From Pyxidicoccus trucidator (GTDB lineage Bacteria; Myxococcota; Myxococcia; Myxococcales; Myxococcaceae), in assembly GCF_010894435.1 (NCBI RefSeq), contig NZ_JAAIXZ010000002.1, forward strand, positions 248,001 to 312,000: 64,000 nt of DNA, given 5' to 3'. Numbering within the stretch: position 1 is the stretch's first letter; every line of letters begins with the position of its first letter. This document shows positions 52,873-60,581 of the stretch, piece after piece. Both the position numbers and the translations under genes were made by a program. The notes beneath the pieces were generated by a model, which was given only the letters and a program-made list of their open reading frames with translations, was not told the DNA's origin and searched no databases.

Positions 52873-54156
52873 ATGCCCTCAGAACGACAGGTGTCCGAGC
52901 GCGCCGTGGTGTTCCTCATCGGCGCGGTCCAGTTCGTCAACATCCTGGACTTCGTGATGGTCATGCCGCTGGGCCCGGACTTCGCGAGGGGGCTGGGCAT
53001 CGCCCCGTCGCACATCGGCACCATTGGCGGCGCCTACACGGCGGCGGCGAGCGTGGCGGGGCTGGTGGGCGGGTACTTCCTGGACCGGTTCGACCGGCGC
53101 AAGGCGCTGGCGGTGTCCATGCTGGGGCTGGTGCTGGCCACCGCGGCGGGCGGCTTCGCCACCGGGCTCACCACGCTGCTGCTGACGCGCGTGGCGGCCG
53201 GCATCTTCGGCGGGCCGGCCACGTCGCTGTCCCTGTCCATCATCGCGGACCTGGTGCCGGTGGAGCGGCGCGGGCGGGCGCTGGGGGCGGTGATGGGGGC
53301 CTTCTCCGTGGCGTCCATCCTCGGCGTGCCCCTGGCGCTGGCCATGGCGGAGTGGGGCGGCTGGCGGGTGCCCTTCTTCGTGGTGGCGGGGCTGGGGCTG
53401 CTGGTCGCCGCGGGCGCCATCTTCTACCTGCCGCCCGTGCGCGGGCACCTGACGGCCGAGCGGCGGGCGCAGCCCGTGGGCGTGCTGGAGCTGCTGTCCC
53501 GCGGGGACGTGCAGCTGTCCTACCTCATGACGGCGCTGGTGATGATGGCCAGCTTCGTCATCGTCCCCAACATCGCCGCCTACGTGCAGCAGAACCTGGG
53601 CTACCCGCGCGAGAGCCTGAAGCTGGCGTACTTCGTGGGCGGCCTGGTGAGCTTCGCCACGCTGCGGGTGGCGGGCCCGCAGGTGGACCGGCATGGGGCC
53701 TTCATCGTGGGCACGGTGGGCTCGGTGCTGGCGGTGGTGTCCACCTACGTGGGCTTCGTGGACTACCCGCGCTGGCTGCCGGTGCCGGTGCTCTTCATGG
53801 GCTTCATGCTGTCCATGGGGATGCGCAACGTCGCCTACAACACGCTCACCTCGCGGGTGCCGGAGAATCCGGTGCGGGCGCGCTTCATGTCCCTGCAGTC
53901 CGCCATCCAGCACATGGCCGCGGCCCTGGGCGCCTTCCTCAGCGTGCAGCTGTTGACGGACCGGCCGGATGGCACCTTGGGCGGCATGGAGACGGTGGCC
54001 GGGGTCTCCATCGCCCTGACGCTGCTGGTGCCCCCCATGCTCCGCGTGGTGGAGCGGCGGGTGCGCTCCCGGGAGCAGGCCCGGGCCCTGGCGGTGCCTC
54101 CGGCCCAGGGCCTGGCCGTCCCCCTGTCCCCCGGAGCCACCCCCCACCAGTCTTGA
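52873..54156 (+). CDS. MFS transporter
   Basis: A 427-residue major-facilitator protein with about twelve hydrophobic segments. Motif A-like GGYFLDRFDRRKAL follows helix 2, and helix 5 holds GAFSVASILGVPLALAMAEWGGWRVPFFVVAG (PxxLG-type turn), as in the DHA1 drug-efflux group. The C-terminal tail is Pro/Arg-rich. Substrate unknown. It lies in the same direction as, and 132 bp before, tatB. Confidence 0.92.
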   Translation: MPSERQVSERAVVFLIGAVQFVNILDFVMVMPLGPDFARGLGIAPSHIGTIGGAYTAAASVAGLVGGYFLDRFDRRKALAVSMLGLVLATAAGGFATGLTTLLLTRVAAGIFGGPATSLSLSIIADLVPVERRGRALGAVMGAFSVASILGVPLALAMAEWGGWRVPFFVVAGLGLLVAAGAIFYLPPVRGHLTAERRAQPVGVLELLSRGDVQLSYLMTALVMMASFVIVPNIAAYVQQNLGYPRESLKLAYFVGGLVSFATLRVAGPQVDRHGAFIVGTVGSVLAVVSTYVGFVDYPRWLPVPVLFMGFMLSMGMRNVAYNTLTSRVPENPVRARFMSLQSAIQHMAAALGAFLSVQLLTDRPDGTLGGMETVAGVSIALTLLVPPMLRVVERRVRSREQARALAVPPAQGLAVPLSPGATPHQS

Positions 54157-54288
54157 GTCTCGAGATGCGCCTGGCCGCCTGCCGCCCTCCCACGGTGACG
54201 GGCGGACGCCCGGATGAGACGAGCGGTTGCACCGGCCGTCCCATGGCGCGATAACCCAGGCTGCCTTTTCGGGGAGCGCGTCAGGACC

Positions 54289-54837
54289 ATGTTCAACATC
54301 GGCGCAGGCGAAATGGTGCTCATCTGTGTGGCCGCGCTGCTCATTCTCGGGCCGACGCGGCTGCCCGAGCTGGCGCGGGGCATCGGCAAGTTCATGCGCG
54401 AGTTCCGCCGCCAGACGGACGAGGTCCGCAACGTCGTGGAGCGCGAGTTCTACACGATGGACCAGGAAATCTCCCGGGACCCCACCCCGCCCATCCGCCC
54501 CGGTACGCCGTTCGCCCACTCGCAGCCCTCCCCGGTGGCCCTGCCCGAGCCGCCCCAGTTCCCCACGCCCGAAGCGGGCGTCGCCGCCCCGGTGGAGCAG
54601 TCCCCCGAGGCTGGCGAGCCGGGCGCCGGGCAGGCCCCTGGCCACGGGACGCAGGTGCTGGAGCTGGATGCGACGGGGCCCCGGCAGCTGGAGCCCTCGT
54701 TCCTTCGCGAGCCCGAGCCTTCCGCGCCGGGCACGCCCCTGGAGTCTTCGGCCCCGGCGGAGCCGGCGCCGTTCACCCCTGATGCACCGGTGCCCGTTCC
54801 GGGCACGGTCGCACGCAACGCGCCGAAACGGAGCTGA
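54289..54837 (+). CDS. tatB: Sec-independent translocase protein TatA/TatB
   Basis: A 182-residue protein starting MFNIGAGEMVLICVAALLILGPTRLPELARGIGKFMREFRRQ. A single N-terminal helix, the GPxxLP hinge and a following amphipathic helix define the TatA/B family; the longer charged second half and position just before tatC suggest TatB rather than TatA. The C-terminal about 120 residues are Pro/Glu-rich and disordered. TatB binds twin-arginine signal peptides with TatC in the inner membrane. No separate tatA is seen here. Confidence 0.92.
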   Translation: MFNIGAGEMVLICVAALLILGPTRLPELARGIGKFMREFRRQTDEVRNVVEREFYTMDQEISRDPTPPIRPGTPFAHSQPSPVALPEPPQFPTPEAGVAAPVEQSPEAGEPGAGQAPGHGTQVLELDATGPRQLEPSFLREPEPSAPGTPLESSAPAEPAPFTPDAPVPVPGTVARNAPKRS

Positions 54838-54879
54838 GTCCTGAGTCCCCCGCCCGTCTCTCCCGAGCCCGAGGTCCGT

Positions 54880-56082
54880 ATGAGCCTCGCGGACCACCTC
54901 ACCGAACTCCGCTCGCGCCTGCTCCGGTGCACCATCGCGGTCGCCGTGCTGGGCACCATCTCGCTGCTCTTCGCCAAGCCCATCTTCGGCCTGTTGATGC
55001 GGCCGGTGCTGGAAGCGCTCCCCGAGGGCAGCCGCGCCCTCATCTACACGTCCGGCATCGAGGAGATAAACGTCCTCATGAAGGTGGGCGTGTACTGCGG
55101 CATCTTCCTCACCACGCCCGTCATCCTGCTGCAGATCTGGGGCTTCGTGTCCCCGGGCCTGTACCCGGAGGAGCGCCGCTTCGCCGCGCCCTTCGTCGCG
55201 TTCGGCTCCATCGCCTTCATCCTGGGCGCGTGCTTCTGCTACTTCGCGGTGCTGCCCTCCATGTTCAAGTTCCTCCTCAACGAGGAGGAGACGCTGGCGC
55301 TGGAGCAGCGGCTGGACACGGCCCGGCTGCGCGCGGACGACGCCCTGCGCTTCCTGCGCGTGGGCGACGCCGAGCGGGCGGGAGTGCTCGCGAAGGAGAC
55401 GAGCACCAGCCTCCGGACGGACGGCGAGGGCAAGGTGTCGGAGCCGCAGCAGGCCCCTGCGGTCAGCGTGGAGCTGAAGGCGCGGCTGGACGGCCTGGGC
55501 TCCCTGCTGGACGCGGCGTCGACCGGCTACTCCACGGAGCGGGGCGTGCTGCGCCAGGCGGTGGAGAAGCGGGTGGAGGCGGTGACGGCGTACGGGCGCC
55601 AGGACTACGTGGCGGCGGCGGCGGCCATGGACCAGTCGGCCAGCCTGCTGGCGGGCGTGGCGTCCACGCGCTCGGAGGAGCTGGCCGGACTGTGGAAGCT
55701 GGAGAAGGAGCTGGCCGCCGGGTACGCGCAGCATGACGCCGCGCGCTGGACGCGGCCCATGCTGTCCATGCACGAGCAGCTCTCCCTGGTGCTGCTGCTC
55801 ATCCTCGCCTTCGGCATCATCTTCGAGCTGCCGCTGGTGATGGCGCTGCTGGGCGTGGTGGGCGTGGTGCAGTCGAAGTGGCTCTTCCGCTACCAGCGCC
55901 ATGCCTTCGTGGTGTGCCTCATCGCCGCGGCCGTCATCACCCCCACCGGCGACGTGGTGAACCTGTCGCTGATGGCGGGCCCCATGCTGCTCTGCTACGA
56001 GCTGGGCGTGCTGCTGGTGTGGCTGGTGGAGCGGCGGCGCGCGCGCAACGAGGCGGAGACCGGTATCACCCCGGCGTCCTAG
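54880..56082 (+). CDS. tatC: TatC with enlarged TM3-TM4 loop
   Basis: A 400-residue TatC (about 250 is usual). The standard parts are present: MSLADHLTELRSRLLRC, MKVGVYCGIFLTTPVILLQIWGFVSPGLYPEERRF (the signal-peptide-binding cytoplasmic loop with the conserved Glu) and SMHEQLSLVLLLILAFGIIFELPLVMALLG, then AAVITPTGDVVNLSLMAGPM and CYELGVLLVWLVERR. Between TM3 (ending about 133) and TM4 (from about 294) lies a 160-residue insert, mostly helical and charged, with no Cys. By TatC topology it projects into the periplasm. The insert is unusual and may recruit a partner or help TatB/TatA assembly. Confidence 0.95.
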   Translation: MSLADHLTELRSRLLRCTIAVAVLGTISLLFAKPIFGLLMRPVLEALPEGSRALIYTSGIEEINVLMKVGVYCGIFLTTPVILLQIWGFVSPGLYPEERRFAAPFVAFGSIAFILGACFCYFAVLPSMFKFLLNEEETLALEQRLDTARLRADDALRFLRVGDAERAGVLAKETSTSLRTDGEGKVSEPQQAPAVSVELKARLDGLGSLLDAASTGYSTERGVLRQAVEKRVEAVTAYGRQDYVAAAAAMDQSASLLAGVASTRSEELAGLWKLEKELAAGYAQHDAARWTRPMLSMHEQLSLVLLLILAFGIIFELPLVMALLGVVGVVQSKWLFRYQRHAFVVCLIAAAVITPTGDVVNLSLMAGPMLLCYELGVLLVWLVERRRARNEAETGITPAS

Positions 56083-56098
56083 GTCGAGGAGACGTCCC

Positions 56099-57193
56099 AT
56101 GGTGGCGGTGTCTCGTCGGAACCTCCAGGCCAACCTGCGCTACCTGCGGGCGCTCACCCGGCGCTTCCGCACGACGCTGGTGCTGTCGGCGGCGCTGTTC
56201 CTGATTGGGCCGCTGCTGTTCTGCTGGCGCTACGTGCGGCAGGACGGCACGTCCCTCACCTTTGGCGAGGCGCTCCACCACGTCTACTTCCTGCTCTACG
56301 GCCAGCCCTCGCTGCCGTACGTGCACGACTGGCTCATCGAGCTGCTCAACCTGGTGATTCCGCCGGTGGGCATCGCCCTGGTGGTGGATGGCGTGGTGCG
56401 CTTCGCCTACCTCTTCTTCGCCCGGCACAAGAACGACAAGGAGTGGATAGAGGTGGTCACCGAGACGATGAAGGGACACGTCGTGGTGTGCGGGGCGGGG
56501 CGGGTGGGCTACCGCGTCGTCGCGCAGCTGCGGGAGATGGGCCGGGACGTGGTGGTGGTGGAGAAGCGCGAGGACGCCGCCTTCGTCTCCGCGCTGCGCG
56601 ACGAGCAGGTGCCCCTGCTCATCGACGACACGCGCAGCCCGCTGTGCCTGCCGCGCACCAACGTGAAGAATGCCTCCGCCATCGTCTGCGCCACGGACGA
56701 TGACCTGGCCAACCTGAACATCGCCCTGGACGCGCGCCGGCTCAACCCGGACATCCGCGTGGTCATCCGCCTGTTCGACGACGACCTGAGCGGCAAGGTG
56801 CGGGACACCTTCAAGGCGGAGGCGCTCTCCAGCTCGTCGCTGGCGGCCCCGGCCATGGCGCTGGCGGCCATGGACCCGCGCATCATCCACTCGTTCCACC
56901 TGGGCAAGCACCTGATGGTGGTCTCCCTCTTCGAGGCACGCGAGGGCCTGCCCGGACTGACGATTTCCAGCGTGCGCGACAGGTTCGGCGCGCTGTCGCT
57001 GTCGCTGGTGCGGGGGGCCACCGAGACGCTGCACCCCAGCGGTGACGAGGTCATCAAGGCCGGGGACGTGCTGTCGCTCCAGGCGTCGTACCCGGACTAC
57101 CGCCGGCTGCGGGCCTTCACGTGCGAGGCCGAGCCGCCGACGTGGTCCCACCACGAGCCGCCGGTGGTGCCGGGGCAGCGCAAGGTGGGGTGA
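56099..57193 (+). CDS. TrkA-N/TrkA-C protein with ion-channel-like helices lacking a K+ filter
   Basis: A 364-residue protein starting after GAGGAG. Two hydrophobic helices (about 22-42 and 78-104) flank a short segment EALHHVYFLLYGQPSLPYVHD that occupies the pore-loop place but lacks the TxGYG filter of potassium channels. A TrkA-N NAD-binding domain follows (VVVCGAGRVGYRVVAQLREMGRDVVVVEKRED, DDLANLNIALDARRLNPDIRVVIRL), then a TrkA-C domain (LTISSVRDRFGALSLSLVRGATETLHPSGDEVIKAGDVLSLQ). It is probably a nucleotide-gated membrane sensor or transporter-regulatory unit rather than a K+ channel. It converges on metX. Confidence 0.87.
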   Translation: MVAVSRRNLQANLRYLRALTRRFRTTLVLSAALFLIGPLLFCWRYVRQDGTSLTFGEALHHVYFLLYGQPSLPYVHDWLIELLNLVIPPVGIALVVDGVVRFAYLFFARHKNDKEWIEVVTETMKGHVVVCGAGRVGYRVVAQLREMGRDVVVVEKREDAAFVSALRDEQVPLLIDDTRSPLCLPRTNVKNASAIVCATDDDLANLNIALDARRLNPDIRVVIRLFDDDLSGKVRDTFKAEALSSSSLAAPAMALAAMDPRIIHSFHLGKHLMVVSLFEAREGLPGLTISSVRDRFGALSLSLVRGATETLHPSGDEVIKAGDVLSLQASYPDYRRLRAFTCEAEPPTWSHHEPPVVPGQRKVG

Positions 57194-57197
57194 GCCG

Positions 57198-57212
57198 CCA
57201 CGCGGCGCGTGG
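57198..57212. terminator. Convergent hairpin (TrkA-type gene / metX)
   Basis: CCACGC-GGC-GCGTGG is a perfect 6-3-6 inverted repeat in the 30-bp gap between the two stops. Confidence 0.45.
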
Positions 57213-57223
57213 AGGGCGCGGTG

Positions 57224-58504
57224 CTACGCCACCTGGACCCTGGCGCCTGAGGCCACGGGGAGCGTGAGCGCGCGGGTGAGCAGCGCGGCCATGGGCTCCC
57301 ACTCCACGAGGAATCCGTCATGCCCGTACGGGCTGGACAGCACGGCGTGCTCGGCATGGCGGCCGTGCTCGCGCAGGCGCCGGGTCAGGGCCTCCATGTG
57401 GTGCGGGAGGAAGAGCTGGTCTCGGTCGATGCCCACGCACAGCGCGCTCGCGCGGATGCGGGGCAGTCCTCCGTCCGGGCAGCGCGCGAGGTCATGGTGG
57501 TCCATGGCGCCCAGCTGCGCCAGGTAGGCGCGTGCGTCGAAGCGTGCCTCCAGCTTGCGGCCCTGGTGCTCCAGGTAGCTCTGCACGGGGTAGAGGGCTC
57601 GTGAGGACCACTCGGGAGGACGTGCCTGGTGCGTCTGCAGTGCCGCCTCCGCGCGGTAGGTGAGCATGGCGAGCTGCCGGGCCAGCTCCAGCCCCCGGTG
57701 TGGCGCCTCGGGAAAGCCCGGGTCCAATAGCAGCGCCTGCCGGGCCACGTGGTTGAAGCCCACCACCCAGGCGGTGGCGGACTCGGCGGTGGCGATGGGG
57801 GCCATGCGCGCGAAGCGCTCCGGTGCCAGCGCCGCGAGGCAGAGGACCACCATGCCTCCCAGCGAGCCTCCCGTCACGAGCGCCACCTCGTCCACGTCCA
57901 GCGCGTCCAGCGCCAGGAGGATGCTGCGTGCCTGGTCCCACGGCGTGACGGTGGCGGGAAGCTGCTGCTCGTCCTGCCGCAGGTCTCCCTTCTCCACCGG
58001 AGGCGGTGGTCCGAAGCGCGCGTCGTCCAGCCTCCCCGGAAAGCCCTCGTCGGCGGGACCGGTGGTGCCGTAGCAGGAGCCCAGGTTGTTGAAGCACAGC
58101 AACCGCACGCGCGTAGGGTCCAGCGCGCGCCCCGGGCCGATGAGCGGCTCCCACCAGCCGCCCTCTCCCCCCGCGCGCATGTCGCCGGTGAGCGCGTGCA
58201 CCACCAGCACGGTGGGCACCGGAGGCGGCGTGCGGGCCGGGCCACGGGGGCGGGCGCGCTCGGCGGCTTCGCGCTGCTCGGTGGTGGTGCGGCGGATGAC
58301 GCGCAGGGTGATGTCGCGGGCCTCCTCGTCGGAGAGGACGCGGGCGCGCGAGTGCAGCCAGGGGAGGTCCTCCTCGGGGCCCCACCACCAGCCGCGCACC
58401 AGGTGAAGCGGGAGGCGCGCTCCGGCCTCCAGCTTCAGGCCGGGGAGCGACAGGTCGAAGAGGCGCGGGGCCGACGTGGGGAAGGGGACGATGGACGTGG
58501 ACAT
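57224..58504 (-). CDS. metX: Homoserine O-acyltransferase-like protein (MetX family)
   Basis: A 426-residue alpha/beta-hydrolase-fold protein (MetX is about 380). Hallmarks are VLVVHALTGDMRA, LCFNNLGSCYGTTGP, the nucleophile in VTGGSLGGMVVL, and DRDQLF and YGHDGFLVEWEPM with the Asp and His of the triad. An inserted Arg/Thr-rich segment (about 60-100) accounts for the extra length. It O-acylates homoserine (acetyl- or succinyl-) at the entry to methionine synthesis, which fits the Met/Cys-type leader upstream. Acyl-donor preference is not decidable from sequence. Confidence 0.88.
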   Translation of the reverse strand: MSTSIVPFPTSAPRLFDLSLPGLKLEAGARLPLHLVRGWWWGPEEDLPWLHSRARVLSDEEARDITLRVIRRTTTEQREAAERARPRGPARTPPPVPTVLVVHALTGDMRAGGEGGWWEPLIGPGRALDPTRVRLLCFNNLGSCYGTTGPADEGFPGRLDDARFGPPPPVEKGDLRQDEQQLPATVTPWDQARSILLALDALDVDEVALVTGGSLGGMVVLCLAALAPERFARMAPIATAESATAWVVGFNHVARQALLLDPGFPEAPHRGLELARQLAMLTYRAEAALQTHQARPPEWSSRALYPVQSYLEHQGRKLEARFDARAYLAQLGAMDHHDLARCPDGGLPRIRASALCVGIDRDQLFLPHHMEALTRRLREHGRHAEHAVLSSPYGHDGFLVEWEPMAALLTRALTLPVASGARVQVA

Positions 58505-58560
58505 GGGACGCGGTTCCTCGGCGGAAGGGGGCGAGGGGAGAGCGCGCGTCCAGGAACGAC

Positions 58561-58693
58561 GAAGCCCACCAACCCTCGCGGGTGGGTGGGCTCCAGTGGC
58601 TCGTCAGTGTCGGAGTGACGGACGTCAGCCGACGCTGGCGGGCTGGAGCCCACCTGGCTTCGACATTCGACACATGGAGCGGAAGTTCGTCAT
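58561..58693 (-). ncRNA. Structured leader with alternative hairpins upstream of metX
   Basis: In the transcript read on the minus strand, region 1 (GGTGGGCTCCAG, from 58643-58654) can pair perfectly over 12 bp with region 2 (CTGGAGCCCACC, from 58585-58596). Region 2 can instead pair over 10 bp with region 3 (GGTGGGCTTC, from 58561-58570), closing a hairpin whose inner ACCC/GGGT stem is capped by a GCGA tetraloop. The two folds exclude each other, the hallmark of attenuation or a switch. A short reading frame with Met and Cys codons covers region 1. No known SAM riboswitch consensus is seen. It ends 57 nt before the metX ATG. Confidence 0.5.
58625..58693 (-). CDS. Candidate Met/Cys leader peptide
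   Basis: A 22-codon frame beginning MTNFRSMCRMSK, or from the second ATG (58675) MCRMSK, and ending at a TGA (58627-58625). It contains three Met and one Cys codon clustered in its first ten residues and overlaps attenuator region 1. No clear Shine-Dalgarno precedes either ATG, so translation is uncertain. Confidence 0.25.
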   Translation of the reverse strand: MTNFRSMCRMSKPGGLQPASVG

Positions 58694-58987
58694 TCGCCAG
58701 TACGGATAGCCCCGTGCCCGGCATGAGTCAAGCCGCGCGTCCGTGACGAGCGTTGGGTGGCGCGCACTGGCCGCTTCATTCCGGAGGTGGGGTGGTTTCG
58801 CGCACGGTCAGCTTCTTGAAGCGCTGCTCACGGACCTTGTCGTTGCGCGCGATGCGGAGGGACGGGAGCGTGGTGTGGGTGAGGTTGGGCTGTTCGTCGT
58901 GCCGAATCCGTCTATTCCCGGGATGTCAGGGCCTGCGGAAAGGCTTCGTCCTCCCTGCCGCAGTCCCTACTCACCCCTGGAGGTCTC

Positions 58988-60229
58988 ATGAAGCATCTGC
59001 TGTTTTTCGCGGCGCTCGCCGTCACGGCGACGGCATCCGCCAAGCCCAACGCCCCGCTGTACGCCACCGGTGCCGGCCCCGGCGGAGGCCCGGCGGTGAA
59101 GACGTTCGACCCGAATACCAATCACAACTGGGTCTCCTTCTATGCCTACGAGTCCACGATGAGCGTGGGCGTGGAGATGGCCACCGGCCGCGTCACCACG
59201 AACTGGCGCTCGGACATCGTCACCGGCACCAGCGACGGGGGTGGCCCGCTGGTGAAGGTGCTGGACCCCAACAACGGCGCGGTGCTCAGCCAGTTCTTCG
59301 CCTACGACTCGAACTTCCGTGGCGGTGTCTTCGTGGCCACGGGCGACGTGGACGGAGACGGCTACGACGAGGTCATCACCGCGCTAGGTCGTGGCCATGG
59401 TCCCCTGGTGCGCGTGTGGAAGATCAACGGCGGCCCCTGGCTCATGCATGAGTTCTGGGCCTACGACCCGGGCTTCACCGGCGGCGTGCGGCTGGGCGCG
59501 GGTGACGTCACGCGGGATGGTGTCTCGGAGATTGTCACCGTCCCCGGCCCGGGTGGCGGCCCGCACGTGCGGGTGTTCAACCGCTGGGGCGGCGAGCTGC
59601 ATGGCTACCTCGCGCAGGTGCCGAGGAAGCCCTGGGACAACAGCTTCTATACGAATGGCTACCGCGTGGCGGTGGGCAGCGACCCGTGGGGGAACCCGGA
59701 GCTCTACGTCTCCGGCAGCCAGTGGCGGTTCTTCACGCACTTCCAGCGGAGCGATGACTGCCAGATTCCCATCATCATCGTGGCGCCCAACTTCGTCCGG
59801 AAGGCGTACTGGGTGCTGACTCCGTACGTCCACGTGCTGCGCATCCCGGACGGCGCGAAGCTGGCCGAGTTCTCCACCGAGGCCCTCAACACGGGCTTCC
59901 TGGGGCAGGAGGTCTCGTACGCGGAATACAAGAGCCTCTGCGAGCCCGGCTACATCGCTTGCAACATCTTCTCCTACCCACTGGCGAACAATGGTGAGCC
60001 GGACTACTCCGCCCCGGTGGCCACGCTGCAACAGCCCGGCGTCGGGCCGCGCGTGCTCGCTGGCAGTCCGGAGGTGAAGCTCGGGACGGGCGTCGCCGCG
60101 TGCTACTACGACACGATGTTCGCGCCCGGCACGCTCAAGCTCTACGAGCGGTGGGGCGCGGCGCTCTGGTCCTTCCAGCCGTATGGCCACTTCTACGGTG
60201 GCGTGCGGCCGGCGACGAACAACGACTGA
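58988..60229 (+). CDS. Secreted FG-GAP/VCBS-repeat protein
   Basis: A 413-residue protein with signal peptide MKHLLFFAALAVTATASA. Three to four FG-GAP-type repeats follow, each of the form GGGPxVxVxD...FxAYDxxFxGGVxxATGDVDGDGxDE (for example SFYAYESTMSVGVEM, FFAYDSNFRGGVFVATGDVDGDGYDEVI, FWAYDPGFTGGVRLGAGDVTRDGVSEIVTVPGPGGGPHVRV), predicted to form part of a beta-propeller, with DxDxDG calcium loops. The second half (about 215-413) is a Cys-containing, aromatic-rich domain not recognised. It is exported; partner unknown. Confidence 0.85.
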   Translation: MKHLLFFAALAVTATASAKPNAPLYATGAGPGGGPAVKTFDPNTNHNWVSFYAYESTMSVGVEMATGRVTTNWRSDIVTGTSDGGGPLVKVLDPNNGAVLSQFFAYDSNFRGGVFVATGDVDGDGYDEVITALGRGHGPLVRVWKINGGPWLMHEFWAYDPGFTGGVRLGAGDVTRDGVSEIVTVPGPGGGPHVRVFNRWGGELHGYLAQVPRKPWDNSFYTNGYRVAVGSDPWGNPELYVSGSQWRFFTHFQRSDDCQIPIIIVAPNFVRKAYWVLTPYVHVLRIPDGAKLAEFSTEALNTGFLGQEVSYAEYKSLCEPGYIACNIFSYPLANNGEPDYSAPVATLQQPGVGPRVLAGSPEVKLGTGVAACYYDTMFAPGTLKLYERWGAALWSFQPYGHFYGGVRPATNND

Positions 60230-60581
60230 TGCGCAGCGTGTAGCGGTGTCGAGGCCAGGGGGATGTCGGGCGCGACGTGCATTCCCTCTGCCTCACGCGC
60301 TTCCCGGTCGCTCACCCGGTCGCGGCCCGACCCGAGCCGGGCCTGAAGGCTTCCTGTTCAGTTCGCCTCACCCGCCTCCGGAACGACTCGCCGTAAGGAC
60401 GGCCCGAGCCGGCCGGGGGCGAGTCCGGAGGCGTCCTGTTCGGGAATGTCGGGACATTTCGCCGCGCAAATCCCCCGACATTTCCGAACAGCACGGTCCA
60501 GGAGTGCTCCCGGGAGGGCCCGCGTGCGCGCGAAGGTCGGCGAGGCCGGTCATGTGGTGCCCCTGCCGGGTGCCGGAGTCG
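60230..60581. other. Intergenic region with large inverted repeats
   Basis: 352 bp between converging genes. No gene-like frame stands out. It holds two inverted repeats described in the next entry. Confidence 0.6.
60374..60490. repeat. Two tandem inverted repeats, GACATTTC half-sites
   Basis: Hairpin A: GCCTCCGGAACGACTCGCC (60374-60392) faces GGCGAGTCCGGAGGC (60418-60432), with a 3-nt bulge. Hairpin B: TGTTCGGGAATGTCGGG (60437-60453) faces CCCGACATTTCCGAACA (60474-60490), 17 bp with one G-T mismatch, loop 20 nt. Inside B is a 6-2-6 palindrome AATGTC-GG-GACATT (60445-60458). This could be a bidirectional terminator, an RNA structure, or a decayed element. It is not repeated elsewhere that I could see in the window. 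Confidence 0.6.

Larger units (their letters stand above)
58505..58987. other. Divergent intergenic region (metX / FG-GAP gene)
   Basis: 483 bp without a confident long gene. The minus half holds the metX leader (58561-58693). In the right half (58741-58987) I see only weak promoter-like motifs and short shadow frames; the FG-GAP gene has a GGAGG site at its start. Confidence 0.6.

Noticed and set aside
52879-56133. A 1084-codon minus-strand open frame antisense to the MFS, tatB and tatC genes
   Set aside because: It is Arg/His/Gln-rich with no domain and mirrors the strong plus-strand genes; long stop-free antisense frames are expected in DNA this GC-rich.
58561-58700. Known SAM-I or SAM-II riboswitch
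   Set aside because: Neither core consensus is present; only alternative hairpins and a Met/Cys frame are seen, so it is reported as an unassigned leader.
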